From positions 823,420 through 887,419 of the forward strand of contig MKVZ01000004.1 in assembly GCA_001898995.1 (NCBI GenBank): 64,000 nt of DNA, read 5' to 3'. This stretch comes from Rhizobiales bacterium 63-22. GTDB lineage: Bacteria > Pseudomonadota > Alphaproteobacteria > Rhizobiales > Rhizobiaceae. The position numbers were made by a program, and so were the translations under genes. How positions within the stretch are numbered: position 1 is the first letter of the stretch; each line of letters starts with the position of its first letter. Positions 10,416 through 19,902 of this stretch are shown piece after piece. A model generated the notes under the pieces. That model made no database searches and was not told the origin of the DNA. It saw nothing but the letters and a program-made list of their open reading frames with translations.

Positions 10416-11143
10416 TTCGCAGCCCTCAAAACCGAAAGCGCCTCTGCCGGGTCGATGCGCCCGTCATAAAGCGCGCGGCCCGAAATTGCGCCTTCGAGCT
10501 TGCGCGCCTCGGGCGCGGCGAGCCTCCTGATATCGTTCATCGAGGCGAGGCCGCCCGAGGCGATAACCGGAATGGAGACGGCGTCGGCCAGCGCCAGCGT
10601 CGACTCCCAGTTGATGCCGGCCAGAACGCCGTCGCGGTCGATATCGGTGTAGACGATGGCCGCCACGCCCGCGCCCTCGAATTTCTTCGCCAGTTCGACG
10701 ACGCCCAGCTCCGAGGCTTCCGCCCAGCCCTCGACCGCCACCTTGCCGCCCTTGGCGTCGATGCCGACGGCGACCTGTCCGGGAAATTTCTTGCACGCCT
10801 CGATCACCAGCGCCGGATCGCGCACCGCCACCGTGCCGAGGATGACGCGGCGCAGGCCTTTGGCCAGCCAGTTCTCGATATGGGCCAGCGTACGGATGCC
10901 GCCGCCGAGCTGCACCGGGTTCTTGGTGGTCTTGAGGATGGCCTCGACCGCCGCGCCATTGACGCTTTCTCCGGCGAAAGCGCCGTTGAGGTCCACCACA
11001 TGCAGCCACTCGAAACCCTCATCCTCGAAGGCTTTGGCCTGCGCGGCGGGATCGGTGTTGTAGACGGTGGCCTGATCCATGTCGCCGAGCTTGAGGCGCA
11101 CGCATTGTCCGTCTTTCAGGTCGATGGCGGGAAAAAGGATCAT
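10412..11143 (-). CDS. hisA: ProFAR isomerase HisA
   Basis: Amadori-type isomerase of histidine synthesis, a half-barrel-duplicated TIM barrel homologous to HisF. I use the ATG at 11143, giving 243 residues with catalytic Asp8 in [13 protein letters not shown] and [14 protein letters not shown] in the middle. A longer frame upstream only reads through hisH. The start overlaps the hisH stop by four bases, and its stop overlaps the hisF start in the same way. Confidence 0.97.
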   Translation of the reverse strand: MILFPAIDLKDGQCVRLKLGDMDQATVYNTDPAAQAKAFEDEGFEWLHVVDLNGAFAGESVNGAAVEAILKTTKNPVQLGGGIRTLAHIENWLAKGLRRVILGTVAVRDPALVIEACKKFPGQVAVGIDAKGGKVAVEGWAEASELGVVELAKKFEGAGVAAIVYTDIDRDGVLAGINWESTLALADAVSIPVIASGGLASMNDIRRLAAPEARKLEGAISGRALYDGRIDPAEALSVLRAAK

Positions 11144-11790
11144 GGTTTCCACTTGAGGAAATTGGCGATGAGGGCGAGGCCGAGGCGCTGGCTCTTTTCG
11201 GGATGGAACTGCGTGCCGACCATGTTGTCGCGGCCGACCGCCGCGGTGACGTCGCCGCCGTAATCGGTGACGGCCAGAACCTGCGCGGGGTCTTTCGCGT
11301 CTAGCATGTAGGAATGTACGAAATAGGCGTGCAGGCCGTCGTCGCCGATATGGATTCCGTCGAAGAGCGGATGCGAATGTTTCACGTGAATCCGATTCCA
11401 GCCGATCTGAGGAATTTTCAATGCGGGATCGGAAGGCGTCATCTCGCGCACGTCGCCGGCGATCCAGCCCAGCCCCTTGGTGACGGTCTTCTCCAAGCCG
11501 CGCTCGGACATCAATTGCATGCCGACGCAGATGCCGAGGAAGGGGCGGGCCTTTTTCACGACCGTTTCCTGCAGCGCCTCGACCATGCCGGGAACGGCAT
11601 CGAGGCCGCGTCGGCAATCGGCGTAAGCGCCGACGCCCGGCAGCACGATGCGGTCGGCCGAGACGACGCGGCCGGCGTCGGCGGTCAGGTCGATCTCGGC
11701 GGCGATCCCGCTTTCATGCGCGGCGCGCTCGAAGGCCTTGGTGGCCGAGCGGAGATTGCCGGAACCGTAGTCGATGATGGCAACGCGCAT
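11140..11790 (-). CDS. hisH: Imidazole glycerol phosphate synthase, glutaminase subunit
   Basis: Class I glutamine amidotransferase that feeds ammonia to HisF. The start at 11790 gives 216 residues beginning [12 protein letters not shown]. The nucleophile Cys88 is in [10 protein letters not shown] and the His/Glu pair of the triad is near 196 and 198 in QFHPEKS. The gene contains a degenerate parS-like sequence (TGTTTCACGTGAATCC, 11378-11393) within the codons for RIHVKHS. Confidence 0.97.
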   Translation of the reverse strand: MRVAIIDYGSGNLRSATKAFERAAHESGIAAEIDLTADAGRVVSADRIVLPGVGAYADCRRGLDAVPGMVEALQETVVKKARPFLGICVGMQLMSERGLEKTVTKGLGWIAGDVREMTPSDPALKIPQIGWNRIHVKHSHPLFDGIHIGDDGLHAYFVHSYMLDAKDPAQVLAVTDYGGDVTAAVGRDNMVGTQFHPEKSQRLGLALIANFLKWKP

Positions 11791-11792
11791 GG

Positions 11793-12275
11793 TCAGTTTT
11801 CTCCGCGATGGCCGACGAAGCCGATGCTCCGGCCCAGAGAGGAATAAGCGGCACGGGACTGGTCCCTGTCCGCAGCATTGTCCCAGACCGGCAAAGCTTT
11901 TTCCGTGAAGACGGCAACGGGAACGCGCCCGGCGAAATAGCGGATTTCGGCTTCCTCGCGGTCGCCTGCCTCTATCGCGGCGCGCTCGACAAAACCCCGA
12001 CGGCGCAGTCTGGCGATTTTCCATTGCGGGCTTTCGAGCGCCACGAACAGGGCCACCACCAGCGCCAGAAGGGGAACGGCGTCGGAAATGCCGAAAAGGC
12101 TTCCGGCGAAGCCCAGCAGGACCGAAACCGCGATCACGGCCGCCGCCTCCAGCCACAGGCGCTGGATTACCAGCCAGACGATGGGCAAGACCAGCGCGAA
12201 AAGCGAAAATCCGTCGCGCACGAACACGGTCTCGCCGTTCCCGTCATCCGGCTCCAGAACGACATATTGCGCCAT
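11793..12275 (-). CDS. DUF2628 membrane protein
   Basis: Protein of 160 residues with two or three membrane helices between about 23 and 85 ([17 protein letters not shown] and [15 protein letters not shown]), followed by a soluble basic tail ending in [15 protein letters not shown]. It is embedded between hisB and hisH with gaps of 3 bp, an order common in Hyphomicrobiales his operons. Its function is unknown; the conserved position suggests co-expression rather than a catalytic role in histidine synthesis. Confidence 0.88.
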   Translation of the reverse strand: MAQYVVLEPDDGNGETVFVRDGFSLFALVLPIVWLVIQRLWLEAAAVIAVSVLLGFAGSLFGISDAVPLLALVVALFVALESPQWKIARLRRRGFVERAAIEAGDREEAEIRYFAGRVPVAVFTEKALPVWDNAADRDQSRAAYSSLGRSIGFVGHRGEN

Positions 12276-12278
12276 GGC

Positions 12279-12887
12279 CTATCCCTTCAGCGAGCCCTTG
12301 GTGGAGGGGATCGCATCCCGCTGGCGCGGATCGGCCTCGATGGCGGCGCGCAGCACGCGGGCCACCGCCTTGAAGATCGATTCGGCGATGTGGTGGTTGT
12401 TCGCGCCGTAGCGGTTGTTCACATGCAGCGTAACGCCCGCATTGAAAGCGAAGGCCTGAAAGAACTCGCGCACCAGTTCGGTGTCGAAGGTTCCGATCTT
12501 CGGCGAGGAAAACGCCACGTTCCAGACGAGAAACGGGCGGCCCGACACGTCTATGGCTGCGTTGGTCAGCGTGTCGTCCATCGCCAGATCGAGCGAGGCG
12601 TAGCGCACGATGCCGCGCCGGTCGTCCAGCGCTTTCGCCACGGCCTGTCCGAGCGCGATGCCCGTGTCCTCGACCGTGTGGTGATCGTCGATATGCAGGT
12701 CGCCCTTGGCCATCACGCGCGTGTCGATCAGCGAATGGCGCGAAAGCTGCTCCAGCATGTGATCGAAAAAGCCGACGCCGGTGGTGATATCGAACTTGCC
12801 GACACCGTCCAGATCGACGGAAACGGCGATGCTCGTCTCCTTCGTCGAGCGTTCGATGCTTGCCTTGCGCGTGCCTTCGGCGGTCAT
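12279..12887 (-). CDS. hisB: Imidazoleglycerol-phosphate dehydratase
   Basis: Mn-dependent dehydratase of histidine synthesis, 202 residues from the ATG at 12887 ([10 protein letters not shown]). Metal-binding motifs appear twice, as expected of the duplicated fold: [20 protein letters not shown] and [18 protein letters not shown]. This is the monofunctional HisB without a phosphatase domain. It is the first gene of the minus-strand operon hisB-DUF2628-hisH-hisA-hisF-hisE-coaA, with tight or overlapping junctions throughout. Confidence 0.97.
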   Translation of the reverse strand: MTAEGTRKASIERSTKETSIAVSVDLDGVGKFDITTGVGFFDHMLEQLSRHSLIDTRVMAKGDLHIDDHHTVEDTGIALGQAVAKALDDRRGIVRYASLDLAMDDTLTNAAIDVSGRPFLVWNVAFSSPKIGTFDTELVREFFQAFAFNAGVTLHVNNRYGANNHHIAESIFKAVARVLRAAIEADPRQRDAIPSTKGSLKG

Positions 12888-12905
12888 GAGCGTTCCCCGT
12901 TTCAT

Positions 12906-12933
12906 CAAGCTGGAGCGGTTCTAGAACAGCTTG
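12906..12933. promoter_or_regulatory. Palindrome between hisB and hslV
   Basis: A perfect 10-bp palindrome GTTCTAGAAC (12918-12927) is flanked by CAAGCT and AGCTTG. It sits just upstream of hisB in the gap shared with divergent hslV. It could be an operator, but no known factor can be named. The 248-bp gap otherwise shows no gene. Confidence 0.35.
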
Positions 12934-13135
12934 CCGGCTTTGCCAAATGCTTTCGCCAAATGTCCCTACTGGGCTTCCCACAGGCGGACACCTGCATTTC
13001 CCATTGGCATTTCCGCGGTCCGTTCTTAAATATTCCGCACGAAGCACGATTCATCCGTGTTTCCCCCATGTTCCCCGTGAATGGGGCCTGCGCGTTTCGC
13101 CTTCCGGGATCGCGCCCGCCGCCGAAGGAGTATCC

Positions 13136-13693
13136 ATGATCGAACACAATCCCACGACAATCTACGGCACCACCATCGTGACCGTGCGCAAGGGCGGCAA
13201 GGTCGTCATCGCCGGCGACGGGCAGGTCTCGCTCGGCAATACGGTGATGAAGGGCAATGCGCGCAAGGTGCGCCGCATCGGCAAGGGCGGCACCGTCATC
13301 GCCGGTTTCGCGGGCGCGACCGCCGACGCCTTCACGCTGCTCGAACGGCTCGAAGCCAAGCTGGAGCAATATCCCGACCAGCTCATGCGCGCCTCGGTGG
13401 AGCTGGCCAAGGACTGGCGCACCGACCGCTATCTGCGCCGCCTCGAAGCCATGATGCTGGTGGCCGATGCCAAGGTGACGCTGGCGCTGACAGGCACGGG
13501 CGACGTGCTGGAGCCGGAAGCGGGCGTGATGGCCATCGGTTCGGGCGGCAATTACGCGCTCGCCGCCGCGCGCGCGCTGATCGACACCGACAAGAGCGCC
13601 GAGGAGATCGCCCGCAAGGCGATGGAGATCGCCGCAGACATCTGCATCTACACTAACCACAACATCCTCGTGGAAAGCCTCGACGCCGCATGA
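13136..13693 (+). CDS. hslV: ATP-dependent protease peptidase subunit HslV
   Basis: Proteasome-like threonine protease of 185 residues that works with HslU as a cytosolic degradation machine. The ATG at 13136 follows a good GAAGGAG. The catalytic Thr is expected at about residue 12 ([20 protein letters not shown]), so about eleven residues are probably trimmed to expose it; E. coli HslV has only the initiator Met before it. It overlaps the DUF2585 gene by four bases. Confidence 0.97.
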   Translation: MIEHNPTTIYGTTIVTVRKGGKVVIAGDGQVSLGNTVMKGNARKVRRIGKGGTVIAGFAGATADAFTLLERLEAKLEQYPDQLMRASVELAKDWRTDRYLRRLEAMMLVADAKVTLALTGTGDVLEPEAGVMAIGSGGNYALAAARALIDTDKSAEEIARKAMEIAADICIYTNHNILVESLDAA

Positions 13694-14280
13694 GCGCGCT
13701 CACGCAAGCCCCGACCGACAGGCGGAGCCGCTGGGGTCTCGGCGCGTTGATCGTGCTCGCCATCGTCGCCGTGCAGGCGACATGGCTGCATGTGGACGGG
13801 CGGATCGCCATGGGCGACTGCGGGACCATCAGACTGTGGTCGGGTTCGCTGCCATCGGAGAACTCGCAGCAGATCGCCGACTGGTATTCGCTGTCGCATA
13901 TCATCCACGGCTTCCTGTTCTACTGGCTGTTCTCGCTCATCGCGCCGAAAGCGCCGGTGGGCCTGCGGCTGGCCATGGCGGTCGGGGTGGAGGCGGCGTG
14001 GGAACTGGTCGAAAACTCGAATTTCATCATCGAGCGCTATCGCGCGAACACGTCCTCGGTGGACTACTTCGGCGACAGCATCGTCAATTCGGTTTCCGAC
14101 ACGCTCTGCGCCGCTGTGGGCTTCCTGCTGGCGGCGAAGCTTCCCGTCAAAATCACCGTCGCGCTGGCGCTGTTCTTCGAGATTCTGGCGCTGATCGTCA
14201 TCCGCGACAATCTTACACTCAACGTGATCATGCTGCTGCATCCGTTCGAGTTCATCAGGCAGTGGCAAACGGGATTGTGA
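13690..14280 (+). CDS. DUF2585 (UPF0314) membrane protein
   Basis: Protein of 196 residues with about four membrane helices: residues 17-33 ([17 protein letters not shown]), 70-85 ([13 protein letters not shown]), a middle helix with the motif [17 protein letters not shown], and a last one at 155-175 ([17 protein letters not shown]). It lies between hslV and hslU, overlapping hslV by ATGA and ending 2 bp before hslU, so the three are a single operon. No function is known; the site suggests co-expression with the HslUV protease. Confidence 0.85.
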   Translation: MSALTQAPTDRRSRWGLGALIVLAIVAVQATWLHVDGRIAMGDCGTIRLWSGSLPSENSQQIADWYSLSHIIHGFLFYWLFSLIAPKAPVGLRLAMAVGVEAAWELVENSNFIIERYRANTSSVDYFGDSIVNSVSDTLCAAVGFLLAAKLPVKITVALALFFEILALIVIRDNLTLNVIMLLHPFEFIRQWQTGL

Positions 14281-14282
14281 CC

Positions 14283-15587
14283 ATGAGTAATTTTTCCCCC
14301 CGCGAAATCGTTTCCGAACTCGACCGCTTCATCATCGGCCAGAAGGACGCCAAGCGCGCCGTGGCCATCGCGCTCAGAAACCGCTGGCGGCGCCAGCAGC
14401 TCGAAGGGCAGATGCGCGAAGAGGTAATGCCCAAGAACATCTTGATGATCGGGCCGACCGGCGTCGGCAAGACGGAGATATCGCGCCGTCTCGCCAAGCT
14501 CGCCGGCGCGCCGTTCACCAAGGTCGAGGCGACCAAGTTCACCGAGGTCGGCTATGTCGGCCGCGACGTGGAGCAGATCATCCGCGATCTGGTCGAGGTC
14601 GCCATCGCTCTGGTGCGCGAGAAGCGCCGCGAGGACGTCAAGGCGAAGGCGCATCTCAACGCCGAGGAGCGCGTGCTCGACGCGCTGGTCGGCAAGACGG
14701 CCAGCCCCGCCACCCGCGACAGCTTTCGCAAGAAGCTGCGCAACGGCGAGATGGACGACAAGGAGATCGAGATCGAAGTGGCCGACACGGGCGGCGCGCC
14801 GAATTTCGAGATTCCCGGCATGCCGGGGGCGAATATCGGCGTGCTCAACATTTCCGACATGCTGGGCAAGGCGATGGGCGGCCGCACCAAGACGCGCAAG
14901 ACCACGGTGAAGGACTCCTACCCGATCCTGATAAACGACGAATCGGACAAGCTGCTCGATCAGGAGCAGATCGTGCAGGAGGCGCTGCGCGTGACCGAGG
15001 ACGAGGGCATCGTCTTCATCGACGAGATCGACAAGATCGCCGCCCGCGAGGGCGGGGTAGGGGCCGGCGTGTCGCGCGAAGGCGTGCAGCGCGACCTGCT
15101 GCCGCTGGTCGAAGGCACCACGGTCGCCACCAAATACGGGCCGGTGAAGACGGACCATATCCTGTTCATCACCTCGGGCGCGTTCCATGTGTCGAAGCCG
15201 TCCGACCTGCTGCCGGAATTGCAGGGTCGCCTGCCGATCCGCGTCGAGCTTTCGGCGCTGACGCGCGAGGATTTCCGCTCGATCCTGACGGAGACCGAGG
15301 CGAGCCTCATCAAGCAGTATATCGCGCTGATGAAGACCGAGGACGTGGCGCTGGAATTCACCGACGACGCCATCGACGCGCTGGCCGACATCGCCGTCGA
15401 CCTCAACGCGACGGTGGAGAATATCGGCGCGCGGCGGCTACAGACGGTGATGGAGCGGGTGCTGGACGAAATCTCCTTCGCCGCGCCCGACAAGGCGGGA
15501 GCCACCTTCACCGTCGACGCGGCTTACGTGAAGGAAAAGATCGGCGATCTGGCGAAGAACACCGACCTGTCGCGCTTTATTCTTTAA
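14283..15587 (+). CDS. hslU: ATP-dependent protease ATPase subunit HslU
   Basis: AAA+ unfoldase of 434 residues that threads substrates into HslV. Walker A GPTGVGKT lies at 57-64, Walker B with FIDEIDKIA follows the inserted I-domain, and the C-terminus ends in DLSRFIL, the tail that docks on HslV. The true start is the ATG at 14283; the reading frame remains open upstream through the DUF2585 gene but that part is a shadow. Confidence 0.97.
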   Translation: MSNFSPREIVSELDRFIIGQKDAKRAVAIALRNRWRRQQLEGQMREEVMPKNILMIGPTGVGKTEISRRLAKLAGAPFTKVEATKFTEVGYVGRDVEQIIRDLVEVAIALVREKRREDVKAKAHLNAEERVLDALVGKTASPATRDSFRKKLRNGEMDDKEIEIEVADTGGAPNFEIPGMPGANIGVLNISDMLGKAMGGRTKTRKTTVKDSYPILINDESDKLLDQEQIVQEALRVTEDEGIVFIDEIDKIAAREGGVGAGVSREGVQRDLLPLVEGTTVATKYGPVKTDHILFITSGAFHVSKPSDLLPELQGRLPIRVELSALTREDFRSILTETEASLIKQYIALMKTEDVALEFTDDAIDALADIAVDLNATVENIGARRLQTVMERVLDEISFAAPDKAGATFTVDAAYVKEKIGDLAKNTDLSRFIL

Positions 15588-15651
15588 CAGGTAACGGGCG
15601 CGACACGTGGCCTGAAAGCCACGGCGCTTCTTTCGTTTCACGGGCCTCGCA

Positions 15652-15682
15652 AAAACCCCTCGACTTGGCTCGGGGGGTTTTC
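15652..15682 (+). terminator. Terminator of the hslVU operon
   Basis: AAAACCCC pairs with GGGGTTTT across a short loop 65 bp after hslU and ends in a T-rich tract. A smaller stem, CGTGG/CCACG at 15606-15623, precedes it. Confidence 0.75.
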
Positions 15683-15721
15683 TATTTTCCGTCGGAATTT
15701 ACCGATTATTCACCATCCGGG

Positions 15722-16750
15722 ATGGTTTTCCGCAGAATGACCAGCAGATTGAGCCGTATCGCGGGCCTTTGTTTTCGTGCAATCCCGGCAAGGCCGGTTT
15801 CTACGTTTGCCGGAATTGCCCTGGCCGTCGTTCTCGCCAGCCAGAGCGCCTATGCGCTGACGGTCGTGCCGCCCGGCAACCGCAATGCGGAGCAGCCGCC
15901 CGTTCCCGGCGCCTCGGCCCACCGCACGCGCGAACTGGGCACGACCTATGAGAAGAAATACCAGAAGATCTACAATCTGCTGCGGACGGACTCATCGCTC
16001 CGCTCCAAGATCCGCGCCGCCGCCGCGGCCTACGGCATCGACCCGATCCATATCGTCGGCGCGCTGGTGGGCGAGCACACCTATAATGTGGACGTCTACG
16101 ACAGGCTCCAGACCTATTACGTCAAGGCCATGGCCTATGTGAACGACGGCGTGAGCTTCGGCTACAAGGGCGAGAGCATCGGCCAGTTCGTCAAGCGGCC
16201 GCAATTCGCCCCCTGCCAGAAATACCGGGACAGCTATTCGCTGTGGACCTGCCGCGAGAATGTGTGGAACAGCGCGTTCCGCGGCAAGACGGTGGGCGGC
16301 AAGTCATGGCCCTACAACCGTTTCAGCGCCGTTTTCTTTCAGCCCTTCTATGCCGGTCAGACCTTCGGTCTCGGCCAGATCAACCCGCTGACGGCACTGG
16401 AAATGTCGGACATGGTGCACCGCGTCTCCGGCCTGCCGAAGCTCGACGCCGAAAACGGCGCGGCGGTCTACAAAACCATCATGGACCCTGACCTGACGCT
16501 GCCCTATATCGCCGCCACCATCAAGCAGTCGATCATCAGCTACCGCCAGATCGCCGGTTTCGACATTTCAAGAAACCCGGGCATTACAGCCACGCTCTAC
16601 AATACAGGTGGGGCGGAAGCCCGCGCCCGCGCGCTCGCGGCCCTCAACGAGAAGCGCAAGGCGGCCGGAGAGGCCCCGCTGATGCCGCAGGAAAACTATT
16701 ACGGCTGGCTGGTCAATTCCAAACTGGACCAGTTGCGCGCGCTGTTCTGA
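15722..16750 (+). CDS. Secreted DUF1402 family protein
   Basis: About 342 residues with a signal peptide: a basic start, then FAGIALAVVLASQSAYA with probable cleavage before LTVVPPGN. The mature part has the DUF1402 pattern GIDPIHIVGALVGEHTYN, FGLGQINPLTALEMSD and NPGITATLYNTG, a layout reminiscent of lysozyme-like transglycosylases (catalytic Glu candidate in VGEH), which is inference. Start codons at 15722 and 15737 are both possible; an earlier in-frame ATG at 15665 lies in the hslU terminator and is unlikely. Periplasmic location is expected. Confidence 0.82.
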   Translation: MVFRRMTSRLSRIAGLCFRAIPARPVSTFAGIALAVVLASQSAYALTVVPPGNRNAEQPPVPGASAHRTRELGTTYEKKYQKIYNLLRTDSSLRSKIRAAAAAYGIDPIHIVGALVGEHTYNVDVYDRLQTYYVKAMAYVNDGVSFGYKGESIGQFVKRPQFAPCQKYRDSYSLWTCRENVWNSAFRGKTVGGKSWPYNRFSAVFFQPFYAGQTFGLGQINPLTALEMSDMVHRVSGLPKLDAENGAAVYKTIMDPDLTLPYIAATIKQSIISYRQIAGFDISRNPGITATLYNTGGAEARARALAALNEKRKAAGEAPLMPQENYYGWLVNSKLDQLRALF

Positions 16751-16784
16751 GCAGGGATGGTTCAGACCGATCCCCCATATTCCC

Positions 16785-17162
16785 TTACCGGATGCCGCGG
16801 CGGCGCTTGCGCGCGGCCTCGATCTCCGCGCTCAGCTGCCGGATCGTCTCGCGGTCGATGAGGCGGATATTCTTCGCCAGAAGATTGGCAAGCTCGGTCG
16901 CCTGCGGCGACAGGCCGGACGTGTCGATCACCACGCGGGGATGCGAAACGGCTGCGAGGTTCTGCAATTCCTCGGCATCGTCCCAGATGATATTGAAATA
17001 GGTGATGATGCGCTGCAACAGGTCCCATGTCGGCTGCCCGCGCCGCCCATGTTCCAGCGCGGAAAGATAGGCGGGCGAGACATCGAGCGCCGCCGCCATG
17101 TCCTTCTGCGTCACGCCGCGTTCCTCGCGCAGTTCGCGCAGCCGCCTGCCGAACGGGGTCAT
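16785..17162 (-). CDS. XRE-family transcriptional regulator
   Basis: Small regulator of 125 residues. A helix-turn-helix occupies residues 5-60 (LREERGVTQKDMAAALDVS with recognition-helix segment PAYLSALEHG). The C-terminal half, including AELANLLAKN-like helices near 85-110, resembles a dimerisation segment. It overlaps the smr stop codon by four bases, so smr and this gene are co-translated. Targets are unknown; this Smr-XRE order recurs in rhizobial genomes. Confidence 0.88.
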   Translation of the reverse strand: MTPFGRRLRELREERGVTQKDMAAALDVSPAYLSALEHGRRGQPTWDLLQRIITYFNIIWDDAEELQNLAAVSHPRVVIDTSGLSPQATELANLLAKNIRLIDRETIRQLSAEIEAARKRRRGIR

Positions 17163-17869
17163 GGCCGGCCGGTCCCGAAATCTGTCTGTGTGCGCCGGCG
17201 CAGCCGCACATAGAGCGCGCCGTGGCCGCCGTGATGGCGCGCCGCATCGTCATAGGCGCTGACCAGAAGCCGGAACAGCGGCGTGGAAAACCAGTGCGGC
17301 ACCGCCTGCCGCAATATGCCCTCGCTGCCGAAGGAGCGCCCCTTGCCGGTAATGACCATGACATGGCGCAGGCCGCGCGCATGGGCGTCGGAGAGGAAAC
17401 CATAGAGCAGGCCATGCGCTTCGTTCTGGGTGAGGCCGTGCAGGTCGATGCGCGCCTCGATATCGACGCGGCCTTTCGCGATCCTGCGATGGGTGGGCCG
17501 GTCGAACGGATGGATCGGCATTTCAGCCGATGCGGGCGGTTTTTTCGTCTTGTCCGGTGTACCGGCAGCGGGCGGCGCAGCCTTGGCCTTCTGGCGCGCC
17601 TCTTCCTCCCGCATCAGGACAGCGAAATCGGGAAGTTCATCGGAGCCCGCCATGCGGCCAGAGAGCGACCTTGCGAGCGGCCTTGCCGTGCGCGCCACCG
17701 TTTCCCAGAGGATGCGATCCTCGGGCCTTAGAGCGGCTCCTGTTTTCACGAAATCCCGGAACCGCTCTATCTCTTTGTTTTTACGCATTTCCGGGCCCGA
17801 AACCGCTTCGCGCTTTCGCTGGAAATGCTCCAGGTAATCCTTGCCGCTTTTGTCGCCGCCGCGCGCCAT
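17159..17869 (-). CDS. Smr-domain protein carrying an in-frame RIME-like insertion
   Basis: Protein of 236 residues with a C-terminal Smr (MutS2-like nuclease) domain: RIDLHGLTQNEAHGLL, then VMVITGKGRSFGSEG and HGGHGALYVRLRRR. The core N-terminal family motif LRPEDRILWETVARTARPL starts near residue 48. Residues about 13-47 (HFQRKREAVSGPEMRKNK, then IERFRDFVKTG) are encoded by a RIME-like repeat at 17729-17832. No start codon lies between the repeat and the family motif, so the repeat must be translated. The TAG normally ending this element reads TGG here, keeping the frame open. Function is presumed nucleic-acid processing. Confidence 0.88.
   Translation of the reverse strand: MARGGDKSGKDYLEHFQRKREAVSGPEMRKNKEIERFRDFVKTGAALRPEDRILWETVARTARPLARSLSGRMAGSDELPDFAVLMREEEARQKAKAAPPAAGTPDKTKKPPASAEMPIHPFDRPTHRRIAKGRVDIEARIDLHGLTQNEAHGLLYGFLSDAHARGLRHVMVITGKGRSFGSEGILRQAVPHWFSTPLFRLLVSAYDDAARHHGGHGALYVRLRRRTQTDFGTGRP
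17729..17832. repeat. RIME-like repeat inside the smr coding sequence
   Basis: It begins TAGAGCGG and ends GCTGGAAATGCTC, the same termini as the intergenic copy at 21880-21984, with a first hairpin AGAGCGGCTCC against GGAACCGCTCT. In smr it contributes about 34 codons in frame. This resembles the protein-coding palindromic elements described in Rickettsia, but the sequence family is rhizobial. Confidence 0.85.
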
Positions 17870-17874
17870 GGCCG

Positions 17875-18984
17875 TCACACCTCCGCCAGCGCGCGCGGAA
17901 CCAGCGCGTAAAAATCCGCCGCGTGCCGGATACCGCCGGCGATTTCGCCCGCTTCGTCGCCGGAACCGGCGAAAAGGTCGCCGCGCGCCGGGCCGATGAT
18001 AGCCGAACCGGTATCCTGCGCGATCATCAGCCGGGCGAAGGGTGCGCCGTCGAAGGCGGAAAGCGCCGGCGCATGCACGTAAAACGGCGTGCCGAACGTA
18101 TGCAGCAGCCGATCCACCGCCATCGAGCGCCCGGCGGTCAGGGGCACCTTGGCGGCGGCGACGGGACCGGCAGCGGGATCGCGGACCGGAGCCTCCCGGA
18201 AAAAGATATAGGAGCGGTTTCGCCACATCAGTTCGTCCGCCTCGCCCGGATGGTCCCTCAGCCAGCGCCGGATCGACTGCATGGAGATTTCGGCGGCGGA
18301 AATTTCGCCCGTCTCCACCAGAATGCGGCCGATCGCGGTGAAAGGATGGCCGCTCTTTGCCGCATAGGTGAGGCGCATCGTGCCGCCGTCGGCGAATTTC
18401 AGCCGTACCGCGCCCTGCACATGGGCGAAGAAGGCATCGATGCGATCCTCGACCCAGGCGATTTCGAGTCCGCGCCCGGCAAGACTGCCCTGTTCGATGG
18501 CGCGGCGGTCGTCATATTCGGCAAGGCCCTGTGCAGTCCCTTGTGCGGTCCGCCGTGCGAAGGCGAAGGACGGATCAAAGCCCGCCGGGCGGTTTTCATC
18601 CGTGATTTTTTCCAGATCGTCGGGCTTGCGCAGGAACGGCACCCTGAAGCGGGCATCGGCCACGCGCGATGCGGCGATTTCCGGCTCGTAGAAGCCGGTA
18701 ACGAACCCGGTTTCCGTGTCGGAACGGATATGGCAGGGGACGAAATGCGCTTGGAAAAAAGCGCGGGCTGCATCGTTGCCGGGATTGTCGAGCCGGCGGG
18801 CGGCGGCAAAAGCCGGTTGAAGGGCCTCGAAGGTAATGCCGAGGCTGCCGCTCTTATAGCTTTCATGTTCCGCATGGATGGCGGAGCGGCGGAAGGCGGC
18901 AAAAGCGGCTGCATGATCGTCCCGGACCCAGCCGGGGCAATCCTCAAAGCCTGCCGGACGGAAAATCCTCGCCAGATCGCTCAC
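17875..18984 (-). CDS. mltA: MltA-type lytic murein transglycosylase
   Basis: Cleaves peptidoglycan glycan strands to 1,6-anhydro-muropeptides. The MltA domain spans about residues 70-270 (FVTGFYEPEIAAS near its start) and the C-terminal 3D domain carries the catalytic Asp in LMIAQDTGSAIIGPARGD. There is no ATG at the 5' end; I take GTG at 18984 (369 residues), with TTG at 19017 as alternative. No clear signal peptide or lipobox is visible, unlike E. coli MltA, so its export route is unclear. It sits between Tim44-like and smr genes on one strand. Confidence 0.85.
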   Translation of the reverse strand: MSDLARIFRPAGFEDCPGWVRDDHAAAFAAFRRSAIHAEHESYKSGSLGITFEALQPAFAAARRLDNPGNDAARAFFQAHFVPCHIRSDTETGFVTGFYEPEIAASRVADARFRVPFLRKPDDLEKITDENRPAGFDPSFAFARRTAQGTAQGLAEYDDRRAIEQGSLAGRGLEIAWVEDRIDAFFAHVQGAVRLKFADGGTMRLTYAAKSGHPFTAIGRILVETGEISAAEISMQSIRRWLRDHPGEADELMWRNRSYIFFREAPVRDPAAGPVAAAKVPLTAGRSMAVDRLLHTFGTPFYVHAPALSAFDGAPFARLMIAQDTGSAIIGPARGDLFAGSGDEAGEIAGGIRHAADFYALVPRALAEV

Positions 18985-19055
18985 AACCGTATCCGTTCCG
19001 CACAGTTTACAGGTCAAAAGGGCCGCGCCGGATGCCGGTCCGTCCTTCGGACATT

Positions 19056-19754
19056 CTAGTCTTCCGCCTCGGTGGCGACCAGTTTCCAGTTGGGATCGCG
19101 CGAGCGCGTATCACGGGCGAAGGTCCACAAGTCCTTGATCTCGACCACATTGTCCGGGTCGCCGTCGATCAGCTTGCTTTCCTTGTCGAAGGTGGCGGAA
19201 ATCATCTGGCTGAGGATATGCATCGTCACCTGCGCTTCGGAGCCTTTCATTCCGGCGGCGGCGATCTCCGCCTTGTCGATGCCGACGAAAGTGGAGCGCA
19301 CGCTTTCGCCGCGCTTCTCGCGCTCGTCGATGGCGGCGACGAAACCGTCATAGACCTCCTTCGACAAGAGCGGATTGAGCGCCTTGCGGTCGCCGTTGGC
19401 GAAGGCGGTGACGATCATCTCATAGGCGATCTTCACCCCGTCCACGAAACGGGCCGGATCGAAAGCAGGATCGACGGCATAAATGGCGCGCAGGCCCTCA
19501 TTGACCGGCGTGCCGGCCGGGGCCGCCTTGTCGATGGCCGTGAAATCCTTCTCCGCCGGACGGCGGGGAAGCGCGACGACCTTGTCGGCCTCCGCGCTGG
19601 CGGCCGGTTGGGTATCGGCGCTGCGGGCGGCCGTATAGGGATCATATGGCGGCTTCTCGCTCCCCGTCCGGCGGCCAAGCACATTCCTGAGTTGCAGAAA
19701 CACTAGCACCGCCGCGATGAAAAAGAAGATCGTGCCGAAGTCGAAAAATTCCAT
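19056..19754 (-). CDS. Tim44/TimA-like membrane-anchored protein
   Basis: A protein of 232 residues with one N-terminal membrane helix (GTIFFFIAAVLVFLQLRNVLG, residues about 6-26), a flexible linker, and a C-terminal Tim44-like domain (about 90-230) with FVDGVKIAYEMIV and VEIKDLWTFARDTRSRDPNWKLVATE. Bacterial TimA proteins are related to the mitochondrial import subunit Tim44; their role in bacteria is uncertain. I chose the ATG at 19754; one at 19766 is also possible. It is next to fxsA and secB in an order conserved among Hyphomicrobiales. Confidence 0.85.
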   Translation of the reverse strand: MEFFDFGTIFFFIAAVLVFLQLRNVLGRRTGSEKPPYDPYTAARSADTQPAASAEADKVVALPRRPAEKDFTAIDKAAPAGTPVNEGLRAIYAVDPAFDPARFVDGVKIAYEMIVTAFANGDRKALNPLLSKEVYDGFVAAIDEREKRGESVRSTFVGIDKAEIAAAGMKGSEAQVTMHILSQMISATFDKESKLIDGDPDNVVEIKDLWTFARDTRSRDPNWKLVATEAED

Positions 19755-19902
19755 GCCGACTGCCATACCTGCCAAAGTTTGAAGGACAGGGATAAAATCC
19801 CTTCCTGTTCCGATATTTGCCCTTACATATAGATCGGCGCACGCAATCATTCAAATCCCGATCGCGGATCGCCATATGTTCGTGCATGCCGGGTGTCCGT
19901 GC

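Noticed and set aside
12906..12933. Terminator at the hisB-hslV gap
   Set aside because: The palindrome GTTCTAGAAC lacks a T-run and lies upstream, not downstream, of both genes.
13022..13072. Heat-shock sigma-32 promoter before hslV
   Set aside because: CTTAAAT and CCCCCATGT elements are present but spacing is too long and matches are weak.
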